This document shows positions 1-6,572 of a stretch of 8,121 nucleotides of DNA, one piece after another. Below the pieces are notes generated by a model. The model saw only the letters and a list, made by a program, of their open reading frames with translations. It did not search any database and was not told the DNA's origin. The DNA lies in contig CAMCWS010000087.1 of the NCBI GenBank assembly GCA_945882755.1, positions 1-8,121 of the forward strand. Direction: 5' to 3'. The number at the start of each line of letters is the position of its first letter. Position 1 is the stretch's first letter. Made by a program: the position numbers and the translations under genes. This DNA comes from Bordetella parapertussis. GTDB taxonomy: Bacteria; Pseudomonadota; Gammaproteobacteria; Burkholderiales; Burkholderiaceae_C.

Positions 1-12
1 TGTGCTTGTAAA

Positions 13-27
13 TTGACGTTACGTAAA
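13..27. promoter_or_regulatory. Imperfect palindrome, possible operator in an AT-rich gap
   Basis: TTGACGT and ACGTAAA flank a single central T at position 20. Six of the seven base pairs match (15 against 25 is the mismatch), and an 8-base perfect palindrome TTACGTAA sits inside at 19-26. A TATGAT, one base off the minus-10 consensus, overlaps its edge on the minus strand (27-32), though no good minus-35 stands upstream of it. This would suit a repressor site for a gene reading leftward out of the window. From memory it resembles the ACGT-containing sites of MerR-type regulators such as LiuR, which control branched-chain and acyl-CoA degradation genes; that link is a guess. The rest of 1-60 shows no gene and no hairpin terminator for the amidase. 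Confidence 0.3.
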
Positions 28-60
28 TCATAACGCGAAGTCAAAGTAGGTGCAGAGACC

Positions 61-1503
61 TTAACTTGCCTTGTTTTCTGGGTTGATGGACAACCAATCG
101 CCCACCATTTCCTCATAGGCCAAGCCCAATGCCAGCAAAGCCAGCTCGCCCTGAGGCTGGCCGATCAGCTGCATGCCCATGGGCAAACCTTGGGCGCTGA
201 AGCCGCAGGGCACGTTCAAGGAGGGCAGTCCTGCCAAGCTGGCGTACAGCACCACCTCCATCCAACGGTGGTAGGTGTCCATTTGCACCACGCCATTGGC
301 GGTTTGAATTTGCTGAGGCCAACGCAGCGCAGCGTCAAAAGGCCAGACCTGACAACTGGGCAGAACCAGCACATCAAAGCCTTGCATCAAGCCCAGCATG
401 TGCAGGTAAAAAGCGGTGCGATTTGTGCTGGCTTGTAAAAATTCGCTGGCTTTCATGCCAGCCGCTTGATCAAACTCCCATAGCGCTTCGGGTTTCACCA
501 GATCTCGCCCCTTGGCCACCATGGGTGCGATGCGAGAAGCGGTGAGCACCCGTCGCCAAGCCAGCCAGGTTTGCCAAGCGGCTTCAGGCGAATAGCCCAA
601 GTCCACGGGTTCCACATGACAGCCCAAGCCTTGCAGGCGTTTCAAGCCGTTTTCGCAAGCGTCCAGCACACCCGCTTCCATGGGCAAATAGCCGTTCAAG
701 TCACCCAACCAGCCTATGCGCAAATCATTGGCTTGGGGTTGCAGTGTGTTCGCAAATCCTTGGGGCAAAGAAGACAGCGACAAAGGTGCGCGGCTATCGG
801 GGCCAGCCATGATTTCCAGCAGTTGCGCCAAATCGCGCATGGTTCTGGCCATGGGGCCGTCGGTTCCCAATTGACTCACCCACACGTCACCCGCAGGGTA
901 GGCCGGCACCCGCCCTTGCGAGGGGCGCAGGCCAAACACATTGTTCCAAGCGGCTGGGTTGCGCAAACTGCCCATGAAGTCTGAGCCATCGGCCACCGGC
1001 AACAAGCGCTGCGCCAAACCCACGGCCGCGCCACCGCTGCTGCCACCCGCGCTGAATGCGGGGTTGTAGGCGTTGCGCGTGGTGCCAAACACCTCGTTGA
1101 ACGTATGCGAGCCCAAGCCCCACTCGGGCGTGTTGGTTTTGCCAATCACGATACCACCCGCCGCCTTCAGGCGTTGGGTCAGCAGTGCATCTTTGCTGGG
1201 GATGTTGTCGCGCAACAGGGGCGAGCCGCAGGTGGTGGGGATACCAGCGACATCCACCAAATCTTTCAAAGCGATGGGAAACCCATGCATCCAACCGCGT
1301 GAATGGCCTTGCGCCAGTTCTGCGTCGCAGGCATTCGCTTGCGCCATCAGAGTCGCAGGGTCTTGCAGGCTCACCAAAGCGTTGAAATGGGGATTGACCT
1401 TGTCAATCCGTTGCCAATAGGCGTGCATCACTTCCACGCAAGAGACTTCTTTGGCTTGAATGGCTTGCGAGAGTTCGTTGGCGCTGAGTTCGGTGATAAC
1501 CAT
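61..1503 (-). CDS. Amidase-signature family amidase
   Basis: This hydrolase of the amidase-signature (GatA-like) family would cleave an amide bond, releasing ammonia or an amine; the exact substrate is not evident. From the ATG at 1503 it has 480 residues, a normal length, with no signal peptide, so it is probably cytoplasmic. The Ser-cisSer-Lys triad is intact: Lys80 in ALKDLVD, cis-Ser155 in GGSSGG and nucleophile Ser179 in MGSLRNPA. The two serines are 24 residues apart, as in fatty acid amide hydrolase. The loop before the nucleophile reads DGSDFMGS rather than the common TDTGGS, a variant I associate with a proteobacterial subgroup of uncharacterised amidases. The reading frame extends to a TTG at 1518, but ATG 1503 is preferred because a weak GACGAG lies 7 bases upstream (1511-1516), while the TTG has only a pyrimidine-rich stretch before it. 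It is transcribed away from the transporter operon. Family is certain; substrate is unknown. Confidence 0.93.
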   Translation of the reverse strand: MVITELSANELSQAIQAKEVSCVEVMHAYWQRIDKVNPHFNALVSLQDPATLMAQANACDAELAQGHSRGWMHGFPIALKDLVDVAGIPTTCGSPLLRDNIPSKDALLTQRLKAAGGIVIGKTNTPEWGLGSHTFNEVFGTTRNAYNPAFSAGGSSGGAAVGLAQRLLPVADGSDFMGSLRNPAAWNNVFGLRPSQGRVPAYPAGDVWVSQLGTDGPMARTMRDLAQLLEIMAGPDSRAPLSLSSLPQGFANTLQPQANDLRIGWLGDLNGYLPMEAGVLDACENGLKRLQGLGCHVEPVDLGYSPEAAWQTWLAWRRVLTASRIAPMVAKGRDLVKPEALWEFDQAAGMKASEFLQASTNRTAFYLHMLGLMQGFDVLVLPSCQVWPFDAALRWPQQIQTANGVVQMDTYHRWMEVVLYASLAGLPSLNVPCGFSAQGLPMGMQLIGQPQGELALLALGLAYEEMVGDWLSINPENKAS

Positions 1504-1574
1504 GCGTGGGCTCGTCAAAAAGAGAATCGCTTATATTGGGCTTTAAATGTAGCTTGGCGAACAAGGGGATAGGT
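1504..1574. promoter_or_regulatory. Divergent promoter region between amidase and transporter operon
   Basis: These 71 bases separate two divergent start codons and must hold both promoters unless one lies inside a gene. An AT-rich island at about 1530-1550 is the only promoter-like part. On the plus strand TATATT (1532-1537) or TTAAAT (1543-1548) could be minus-10 elements. On the minus strand TATAAG (read from 1535 to 1530), one base off consensus, could serve the amidase. None has a convincing minus-35 at 16-18 bases, which may mean weak or activator-dependent promoters. The candidates for the two directions overlap, so the genes may be controlled together. No clear operator palindrome is seen. 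Confidence 0.4.
1563..1568 (+). promoter_or_regulatory. Ribosome binding site fixing the binding-protein start
   Basis: AAGGGG ends 6 bases before the ATG at 1575. It supports that start over the in-frame GTG at 1506, which would overlap the amidase start codon and place 23 unlikely residues ahead of a signal peptide. Confidence 0.6.
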
Positions 1575-3167
1575 ATGCGACGCAGTTGGTTCAAAGTGAT
1601 AGGTGTGGTTTTGGCAGCCAGTTGGCTGGGGCTACCAGTGCAAGCCCAAAACACCTTGCCGGCGAACAAAGTGTTTCGCTTTGTGCCGCATGCCAATTTG
1701 GCGGTGTTAGACCCCATCTGGACCACCGCCTACGTCACCCGTAACCATGCTTACATGGTCTACGACACGCTGTTTTCCGAGGATGCCAAGGGCGATATTC
1801 AACCCCAAATGGTGCAAAGCTACACCAAGGCCAAAGACGGCAAAACCTGGACATTCAAGCTGCGCGCTGGCTTGGAGTTTCATGATGGCAAGCCCGTTAC
1901 CAGCGAAGACGTGGCTGCGTCGCTCAAGCGCTGGGCTAGCCGCGACGCCATGGGTGGCATTTTGTTTGGCTTCATCGACAAAATAGAAACCCCTGACGCC
2001 AGCACCTTTCGTTTTGTCATGAAAGAGCCTTGCGCCATCGTGCTGGACGCCTTGGGTAAAGCGTCCAGCAATGTGCCGTTCATCATGCCGGCCCGCATCG
2101 CGGCGACCCCTGGCACCGAGCAAATCAAAGAGCACATCGGTTCTGGCCCTTTCATCTTCAAGGCCGACGAGTTCAAACCTGGCTCGGTGGCGGTGTATTT
2201 ACGTAACCCCAAGTATGTGTCCCGCAAAGAAGCGCCCAGCGGTTTGGCTGGGGGTCGCCCTGTCAACTTCGAGCGGGTGGAGTGGGTCATCATCCGCGAC
2301 CCGCAAACCCAGTTCAATGCCTTGCAAGCTGGCGAGGTAGACATGGTGGAGCAACCCAGTTTTGAGCAATACGAGTCGCTGAAAAAAACCGCAGGTGTGA
2401 AGGTGGACGATTTTTCACCTGCTGGTTACCAGTACGTCATGCGTTTTAACCACCTGCATGCGCCCTTTAACAATGTGAAGATTCGCCAAGCCGCCATGCT
2501 GGCGATTGGCCAGCAAGCCTTTATCAACACCCAAGTGGGTATTCCCGATTTGGTGCGGGCTTGCCGCAGCATCTACCCTTGCGGCACGCCCTTGGCCGAC
2601 GAGAACACAGGCTATTTCACCGGCGTGGCCAATGCCTCAAAAGCGCGTGAGTTGTTGAAAGAAGCCGGCTACGACGGCACACCGATTGTCATGATGCGCC
2701 CCACCGATTTGTCGGCCATCACCAAGCTGCCCTTGGTAGCCAAGCAACAACTGGAGGCCGCTGGTTTCAAGGTGGATTTGCAGCAAATGGACTGGGCGTC
2801 GTTGGTGGCACGCCGCGCCAAAAAAGAGCCGCCAAAGCAAGGCGGATGGAATATGTTCTTCACCACTTGGACCGCGCAAGACATTGGCAGCCCTTTGAGC
2901 AGCGCCATGCTCAACGCCAAGGGTGCGACCGGCTGGTTCGGTTGGCAAGACGAACCGCGCATCGAAACCTTGAAGGCCAAATTTGCCCGTGCCCATGAAG
3001 GCCCTGCGCAGAAAAAAATCGCCTCTGAGATTCAAGCCTTGGTGTTTGAAACCGCGGCCTTTGCGCCCTTGGGCCAGTACCGCAACCCCACCGCTTTGCG
3101 CAGCAACGTCAGTGGCATGTTGCAAACCGCAGGCATCCCCGTGATGTGGGGCTTGAGCAAAAACTGA
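1575..3167 (+). CDS. Periplasmic substrate-binding protein of a peptide-type ABC importer (SBP_bac_5)
   Basis: This is the receptor that captures the ligand in the periplasm and delivers it to the membrane permeases. From ATG 1575 it has 530 residues. It opens with a classical signal peptide: MRRSWFK, a hydrophobic stretch at about 8-20, and likely cleavage after PVQA at residue 24. There is no lipobox cysteine, so it should be soluble. Family 5 marks include MVYDTLF (61-67), the FHDGKPVTSEDV block (102-113), IGSGPF (188-193), NPKY (211-214) and QFNALQAGEVDM (246-257). Three cysteines remain after cleavage: Cys153, and Cys330 and Cys336 in ACRSIYPCG, which could form a disulfide in the periplasm. 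It is the first gene of the operon, and its TGA overlaps the next ATG by one base. The family binds di- and oligopeptides, glutathione, nickel, opines and other ligands, so the name does not define the substrate. Confidence 0.95.
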   Translation: MRRSWFKVIGVVLAASWLGLPVQAQNTLPANKVFRFVPHANLAVLDPIWTTAYVTRNHAYMVYDTLFSEDAKGDIQPQMVQSYTKAKDGKTWTFKLRAGLEFHDGKPVTSEDVAASLKRWASRDAMGGILFGFIDKIETPDASTFRFVMKEPCAIVLDALGKASSNVPFIMPARIAATPGTEQIKEHIGSGPFIFKADEFKPGSVAVYLRNPKYVSRKEAPSGLAGGRPVNFERVEWVIIRDPQTQFNALQAGEVDMVEQPSFEQYESLKKTAGVKVDDFSPAGYQYVMRFNHLHAPFNNVKIRQAAMLAIGQQAFINTQVGIPDLVRACRSIYPCGTPLADENTGYFTGVANASKARELLKEAGYDGTPIVMMRPTDLSAITKLPLVAKQQLEAAGFKVDLQQMDWASLVARRAKKEPPKQGGWNMFFTTWTAQDIGSPLSSAMLNAKGATGWFGWQDEPRIETLKAKFARAHEGPAQKKIASEIQALVFETAAFAPLGQYRNPTALRSNVSGMLQTAGIPVMWGLSKN

Positions 3168-4120
3168 TGGCGTCTTTTTTACTGCGTCGCTTGCTGGCGG
3201 TGCTGCCCGTGTTGTGGGTGGTGTCGGTGGTGGTGTTTCTGATTTTGCGCTTGGCCCCTGGCGACCCTGCCGCTGTCATTGCGGGCAACAACGCCACCAG
3301 CGAAGACATCGCCAACATCCGCAGCCAGTTGGGCTTGGACCGCAACATCGTCAGCCAATACGGTATTTGGCTGGGCAAGGTGGTGCAGGGCGATTTGGGT
3401 TACTCCTATTACTTAGGCAAGCCGGTGCTGGAACTCATCGCCCAGCGCATGGAGCCCAGTTTGTCTTTGGCTTTGGGTACAGCCCTGCTGGCGGTGTGTG
3501 TGGCCGTGCCTTTGGGGACGTTGGCGGCGTGGCGCATGGGTGGCTGGCTGGACCGATCGTTGTCGGCGTTTTCGGTGGCGGGTTTTTCGGTGCCGGTGTT
3601 CGTGATTGCCTATGGCTTGATTTATGTGTTTGCGATTCGCTTGCAATGGCTGCCAGTGCAAGGCTACAAGCCCTTGTTTGGCCCGCAAGCGGGCAGTGTG
3701 TGGGACTGGTTGCGCCAACTCATCTTGCCGTGGCTGACCTTGGGCACCATCTACATCGCCTTGATTGCCCGCATGACCCGCGCCAGTGTGTCCGAGGCCT
3801 TGAGCGAAGACTACATACGCACGGCGCGAGCCAAAGGCATAGGCGAGATGGCGGTGTTGTTGCGCCATGCTTTGGCGAACGCGGCGGTGCCCATCGTCAC
3901 CGTGATTGGCATTGGCGTGGCCTTGCTGATAGGCGGCGTGGTGGTTACTGAAACGGTGTACGCTATCCCGGGTTTGGGTTCGTTGACGGTGGACGCGGTA
4001 CTTAACCGCGACTTTCCTGTTATCCAAGGTTTGGTGTTGTTTTTCTCTTGCAGCTATGTGTTCATCAATTTGCTGGTGGACCTGAGCTATGTTTTCTTAG
4101 ACCCAAGGATTCGCCACTGA
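3167..4120 (+). CDS. ABC importer permease, DppB/OppB type
   Basis: This is one of two inner-membrane subunits forming the transport channel. From ATG 3167 it has 317 residues, typical for DppB proteins. About six membrane segments are visible, near residues 9-29, 97-121, 133-157, 187-203, 240-263 and 286-309. Family marks are APGDPA (30-35) after the first helix, GDLGYS (75-80), SVPVF (141-145), the ATPase-contacting EAA-type loop EDYIRTARAKG (214-224), the block around PGLG (268-271), RDFPVIQG (281-288) and the closing LDPRIRH. The frame is open upstream to a GTG at 3146, but the overlapping TGATG at 3165-3169 and the start MASFLLRRLL, typical of the family, favour 3167. Only a weak GAG (3155-3157) precedes it, so translation probably depends on ribosomes finishing the binding protein. 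Which peptide-type substrate it carries cannot be told. Confidence 0.95.
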   Translation: MASFLLRRLLAVLPVLWVVSVVVFLILRLAPGDPAAVIAGNNATSEDIANIRSQLGLDRNIVSQYGIWLGKVVQGDLGYSYYLGKPVLELIAQRMEPSLSLALGTALLAVCVAVPLGTLAAWRMGGWLDRSLSAFSVAGFSVPVFVIAYGLIYVFAIRLQWLPVQGYKPLFGPQAGSVWDWLRQLILPWLTLGTIYIALIARMTRASVSEALSEDYIRTARAKGIGEMAVLLRHALANAAVPIVTVIGIGVALLIGGVVVTETVYAIPGLGSLTVDAVLNRDFPVIQGLVLFFSCSYVFINLLVDLSYVFLDPRIRH

Positions 4121-5001
4121 TGGCCGCCTCATTGCAAAGCCGTTTATGGGACCACGGTTCTGTGCGCTTTGGCTTGGCGGTGTTGGCCTTTATGGTGTTG
4201 GTGGCGGTGTTGGCGCCTTGGCTTGGCACCGTTGACCCCGCTGCCATGGACGCCAACCACATCAACAAAGCGGCTGGTTTGGCGGGCGACTTTGCGCTGC
4301 CGGACGGCCAAGTGCTGGCCCACACCTTTTGGTTGGGTACGGATAACTTTGGCCGCGATATTTACAGCCGTGTGCTGTATGGCAGTCGCATCTCCTTGGT
4401 GGTGGGCATCGCCACCGCCATCTTGGCCCTGGGCCTGGGTGGACTGTGCGGCATGTTGGCGGGTTATTTCCGAGGCGTCGACATGTTGCTGATGCGCTTC
4501 ATGGACGGCTTGATGGCGATCCCCGCCGTGCTGTTGGCGATTGCCTTGGTAGCGGCTTTGGGGGCGAATGTGACCACGGTGGTTATCGCGATTGCCATTC
4601 CCGAGGTGCCCCGTGTCACCCGCTTGGTGCGCTCCTTGGTGCTGACCTTGCGTGAAGAGCCGTATGTGGAAGCCGCCCGTGCTTTGGCCACGCCCACGTC
4701 GGTGATTTTGTGGCGGCATATTCTCCCCAACGCCATGGCACCCTTGTTGGTGCAAGGCACGTTTGTGGCGGCGTCGGCCGTGCTGACCGAAGCGATTTTG
4801 AGTTTCTTAGGGCTAGGCTTGCCCCCCGATGTGCCCACCTGGGGCAACATCATGGCCGAGGGGCGGGTGCAGTTCAGCCAGCAGCCGGGCAATGTCTTGT
4901 TCCCAGCCTTGTTCTTGGTGCCCACGGTGCTGGCCATCAACCTTTTGGGTGACGGCTTGCGCGATGTGCTGGACCCTAAATTTGCCAAGCGGGTGGGCTG
5001 A
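4120..5001 (+). CDS. ABC importer permease, DppC/OppC type
   Basis: This is the second membrane subunit, pairing with the DppB-type permease. From ATG 4120 it has 293 residues. An N-terminal helix (about 15-36) is followed by the periplasmic segment ending in LGTDNFGRDIYSR (72-84), a hallmark of DppC proteins. The core then has helices near 93-117, 131-160, 209-230 and 262-277. The ATPase-contacting loop is EEPYVEAARALA (179-190) followed by HILPNAMAPL (200-209). Further family marks are LSFLGLGLPPDVPTWG (227-242) and NLLGDGLRDVLDP (274-286). An in-frame start at 4048 would lie deep in the preceding gene. The TGATG overlap at 4118-4122 and an AAGGAT 10 bases upstream (4105-4110) support 4120. 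Confidence 0.95.
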   Translation: MAASLQSRLWDHGSVRFGLAVLAFMVLVAVLAPWLGTVDPAAMDANHINKAAGLAGDFALPDGQVLAHTFWLGTDNFGRDIYSRVLYGSRISLVVGIATAILALGLGGLCGMLAGYFRGVDMLLMRFMDGLMAIPAVLLAIALVAALGANVTTVVIAIAIPEVPRVTRLVRSLVLTLREEPYVEAARALATPTSVILWRHILPNAMAPLLVQGTFVAASAVLTEAILSFLGLGLPPDVPTWGNIMAEGRVQFSQQPGNVLFPALFLVPTVLAINLLGDGLRDVLDPKFAKRVG

Positions 5002-6572
5002 TGACGCAGCCGGTATTACAGGTTGAACACTTGAGCGTGGCCCTGCCCAGCGGCGCCGACAGGCCCATGGCGGTGCAAGACATCAGCTTGCAGTTACGTG
5101 CGGGTGAAACGCTGTGTGTGGTCGGTGAGTCCGGCTCGGGCAAATCGGTGCTGGCCACCACAGTCATGGGACTGCTGGACAAAGAATTGACAGTGGCAGG
5201 CGGCGTGGTGCAACTGCAAGGCGAGTCTTTACTCGACGCCAGTCAGGCGCGGCTACGTGGCTTGCGCGGTCGTGCCATGGGCATGGTGTTTCAAGAGCCG
5301 ATGACCGCGCTCAACCCCGTGATGCGCTGCGGCGAGCAAATCGATGAGCTGCTGCGCACCCACACCGACTGGTCTGCCGCACAGCGCCGTGAAGCGGTGT
5401 TGCAGATGTTGGCGCAGGTACGACTGCCAGACCCCGAGCGCATGTGGCACAGCTACCCGCACCAACTGAGTGGCGGGCAACGACAGCGCATCGTCATCGC
5501 CATGGCCATGGTCATGAAGCCCGCCTTGCTGATCTGTGACGAGCCGACCACCGCCTTGGACGTGACCACCCAAAAAGACATCTTGCAGCTGATTCAAACT
5601 TTGCAGCAAGACACCGGCAGCGCGGTGCTGTTCATCACCCATGACATGGGGGTGGTGGCCGACATTGCAGACCAAGTGCTGGTGATGCACCGGGGTGTGG
5701 CGGTCGAGTTGGGCAGCCGCGACCAAGTGCTGCACAACCCCCAAGCCACCTACACCCGCGAGCTGTTGGCGGCCGTGCCCAGCATGACGCCACCCGCCGC
5801 TCGCCATATCGCTGACACGCCGCCTTTGTTGCGTGCCTTGGCGGTTGGCAAAACCTACGACACCAACCGCGCTTTGCATGACGCCAGTTTGGCCTTACGT
5901 GCTGGCGAAACCGTGGGCGTGGTGGGCGAGTCAGGGTCGGGTAAATCCACCTTTGCACGTTGTTTGTTGCGCTTGATTGACCCCAGCAGTGGCAAAATTT
6001 TTTGGGGCGAGGACGAGATCGCTACTTTGCCCGAAGCGCGGCTGCGCCCTTTGCGTCACCGTGTGCAAGTGGTGTTTCAAGATCCCAACCGATCGCTCAA
6101 TCCACGCATGACAGTGGGTGAGTCGCTGGTGGAGGGCGCTCGCAACTTTGGCTTGGGTGCGACTGAGGCCAAAGCCTTGGCCGAACAGCTTTTGCAGCAA
6201 GTGCAGCTTCCCACGCAGGCCATGGCACGTTACCCCAGGCAGTTCAGCGGCGGGCAGCGCCAACGTATTGCGATTGCTCGTGCTTTGGCGTGTCGTCCGC
6301 AGGTGCTGGTGGCTGATGAAGCGGTCAGCGCTTTGGATGTGTCGGTGCAAGCGCAAATTTTGCAACTGCTGCGCCAAGTGCAGCAGCAATATGGCTTGGG
6401 CTTGTTGTTCATCACCCATGATTTACGTGTGGCCGCCCAGCTGTGTGACAGCGTCATCGTCATGCACCAAGGGCAGATCGTTGAGCGAGGCGCTACAGCG
6501 CAGCTTTATGCCCAGCCGCAGCACGCCTATACCCGCTCTCTTATGGAAAGCGCTCCCGGAGTATCCGTATGA
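5001..6572 (+). CDS. Fused double ATP-binding protein of the ABC importer (DppD-DppF type)
   Basis: This 523-residue protein supplies both ATPase halves that power the importer. Domain 1 has Walker A GESGSGKS (42-49), Q-loop Gln98, signature LSGGQ (156-160), Walker B ending CDEP (179-182) and switch His214. Domain 2 has Walker A GESGSGKST (309-317), Q-loop Gln360, signature FSGGQ (415-419), Walker B ending ADEA (438-441) and switch His473. All residues needed for ATP hydrolysis are present in both. Each half ends in the peptide-importer tail, around NPQATYTREL (246-255) and QPQHAYTRSL (505-514). Most Dpp and Opp systems use two separate ATPases; the fused form is known from GsiA of the glutathione importer and others. 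The alanine after the Walker B glutamate in domain 2, where many family members have proline, also occurs in fused relatives as I recall. Both gene boundaries overlap the neighbours: TGATG upstream and ATGA downstream. Confidence 0.95.
   Translation: MTQPVLQVEHLSVALPSGADRPMAVQDISLQLRAGETLCVVGESGSGKSVLATTVMGLLDKELTVAGGVVQLQGESLLDASQARLRGLRGRAMGMVFQEPMTALNPVMRCGEQIDELLRTHTDWSAAQRREAVLQMLAQVRLPDPERMWHSYPHQLSGGQRQRIVIAMAMVMKPALLICDEPTTALDVTTQKDILQLIQTLQQDTGSAVLFITHDMGVVADIADQVLVMHRGVAVELGSRDQVLHNPQATYTRELLAAVPSMTPPAARHIADTPPLLRALAVGKTYDTNRALHDASLALRAGETVGVVGESGSGKSTFARCLLRLIDPSSGKIFWGEDEIATLPEARLRPLRHRVQVVFQDPNRSLNPRMTVGESLVEGARNFGLGATEAKALAEQLLQQVQLPTQAMARYPRQFSGGQRQRIAIARALACRPQVLVADEAVSALDVSVQAQILQLLRQVQQQYGLGLLFITHDLRVAAQLCDSVIVMHQGQIVERGATAQLYAQPQHAYTRSLMESAPGVSV
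6558..6561 (+). promoter_or_regulatory. Ribosome binding site for the metallopeptidase
   Basis: GGAG lies 7 bases before ATG 6569, inside the last codons of the ATPase gene. It confirms the ATGA overlap start and allows initiation beyond simple coupling. Confidence 0.6.

Noticed and set aside
571..984. Plus-strand open frame of 137 codons opposite the amidase
   Set aside because: No motif and no ribosome binding site. The minus-strand amidase with an intact catalytic triad explains the region.
1504..1518. Upstream TTG start for the amidase
   Set aside because: It adds five residues, lacks a ribosome binding site and is a rare start codon. ATG 1503 is preferred, although the TTG cannot be excluded.
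1506..1574. Upstream GTG start for the binding protein
   Set aside because: It would overlap the amidase region and place 23 residues before a perfect signal peptide. ATG 1575 has a good ribosome binding site.
3413..4027. Long minus-strand open frame of 204 codons inside the DppB-type permease gene
   Set aside because: Its translation is rich in His, Gln and Arg without any family motif, as expected of the reverse strand of a G+C-rich gene. The plus-strand permease is unmistakable.
4144..4755. Long minus-strand open frame of 203 codons inside the DppC-type permease gene
   Set aside because: Low-complexity His/Gln/Gly-rich translation with no domain. It is a shadow of the permease gene.
1575..5001. 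A nickel-specific importer
   Set aside because: The receptor and permeases belong to a superfamily that includes nickel systems, but the linked peptidase and amidase favour an organic amide-containing substrate. No nickel-related gene or regulator is visible.
5253..5879. Long minus-strand open frame of 208 codons inside the ATPase gene
   Set aside because: Gln/His/Gly-rich translation with no recognisable motif, opposite a clear ABC ATPase. The similar frame at 5931-6419 is rejected for the same reason.
5100..5970. Repeated DNA around the two Walker A motifs at about 5124 and 5928
   Set aside because: The similarity comes from the two homologous ATPase domains of one gene and is not a mobile or recombination repeat.
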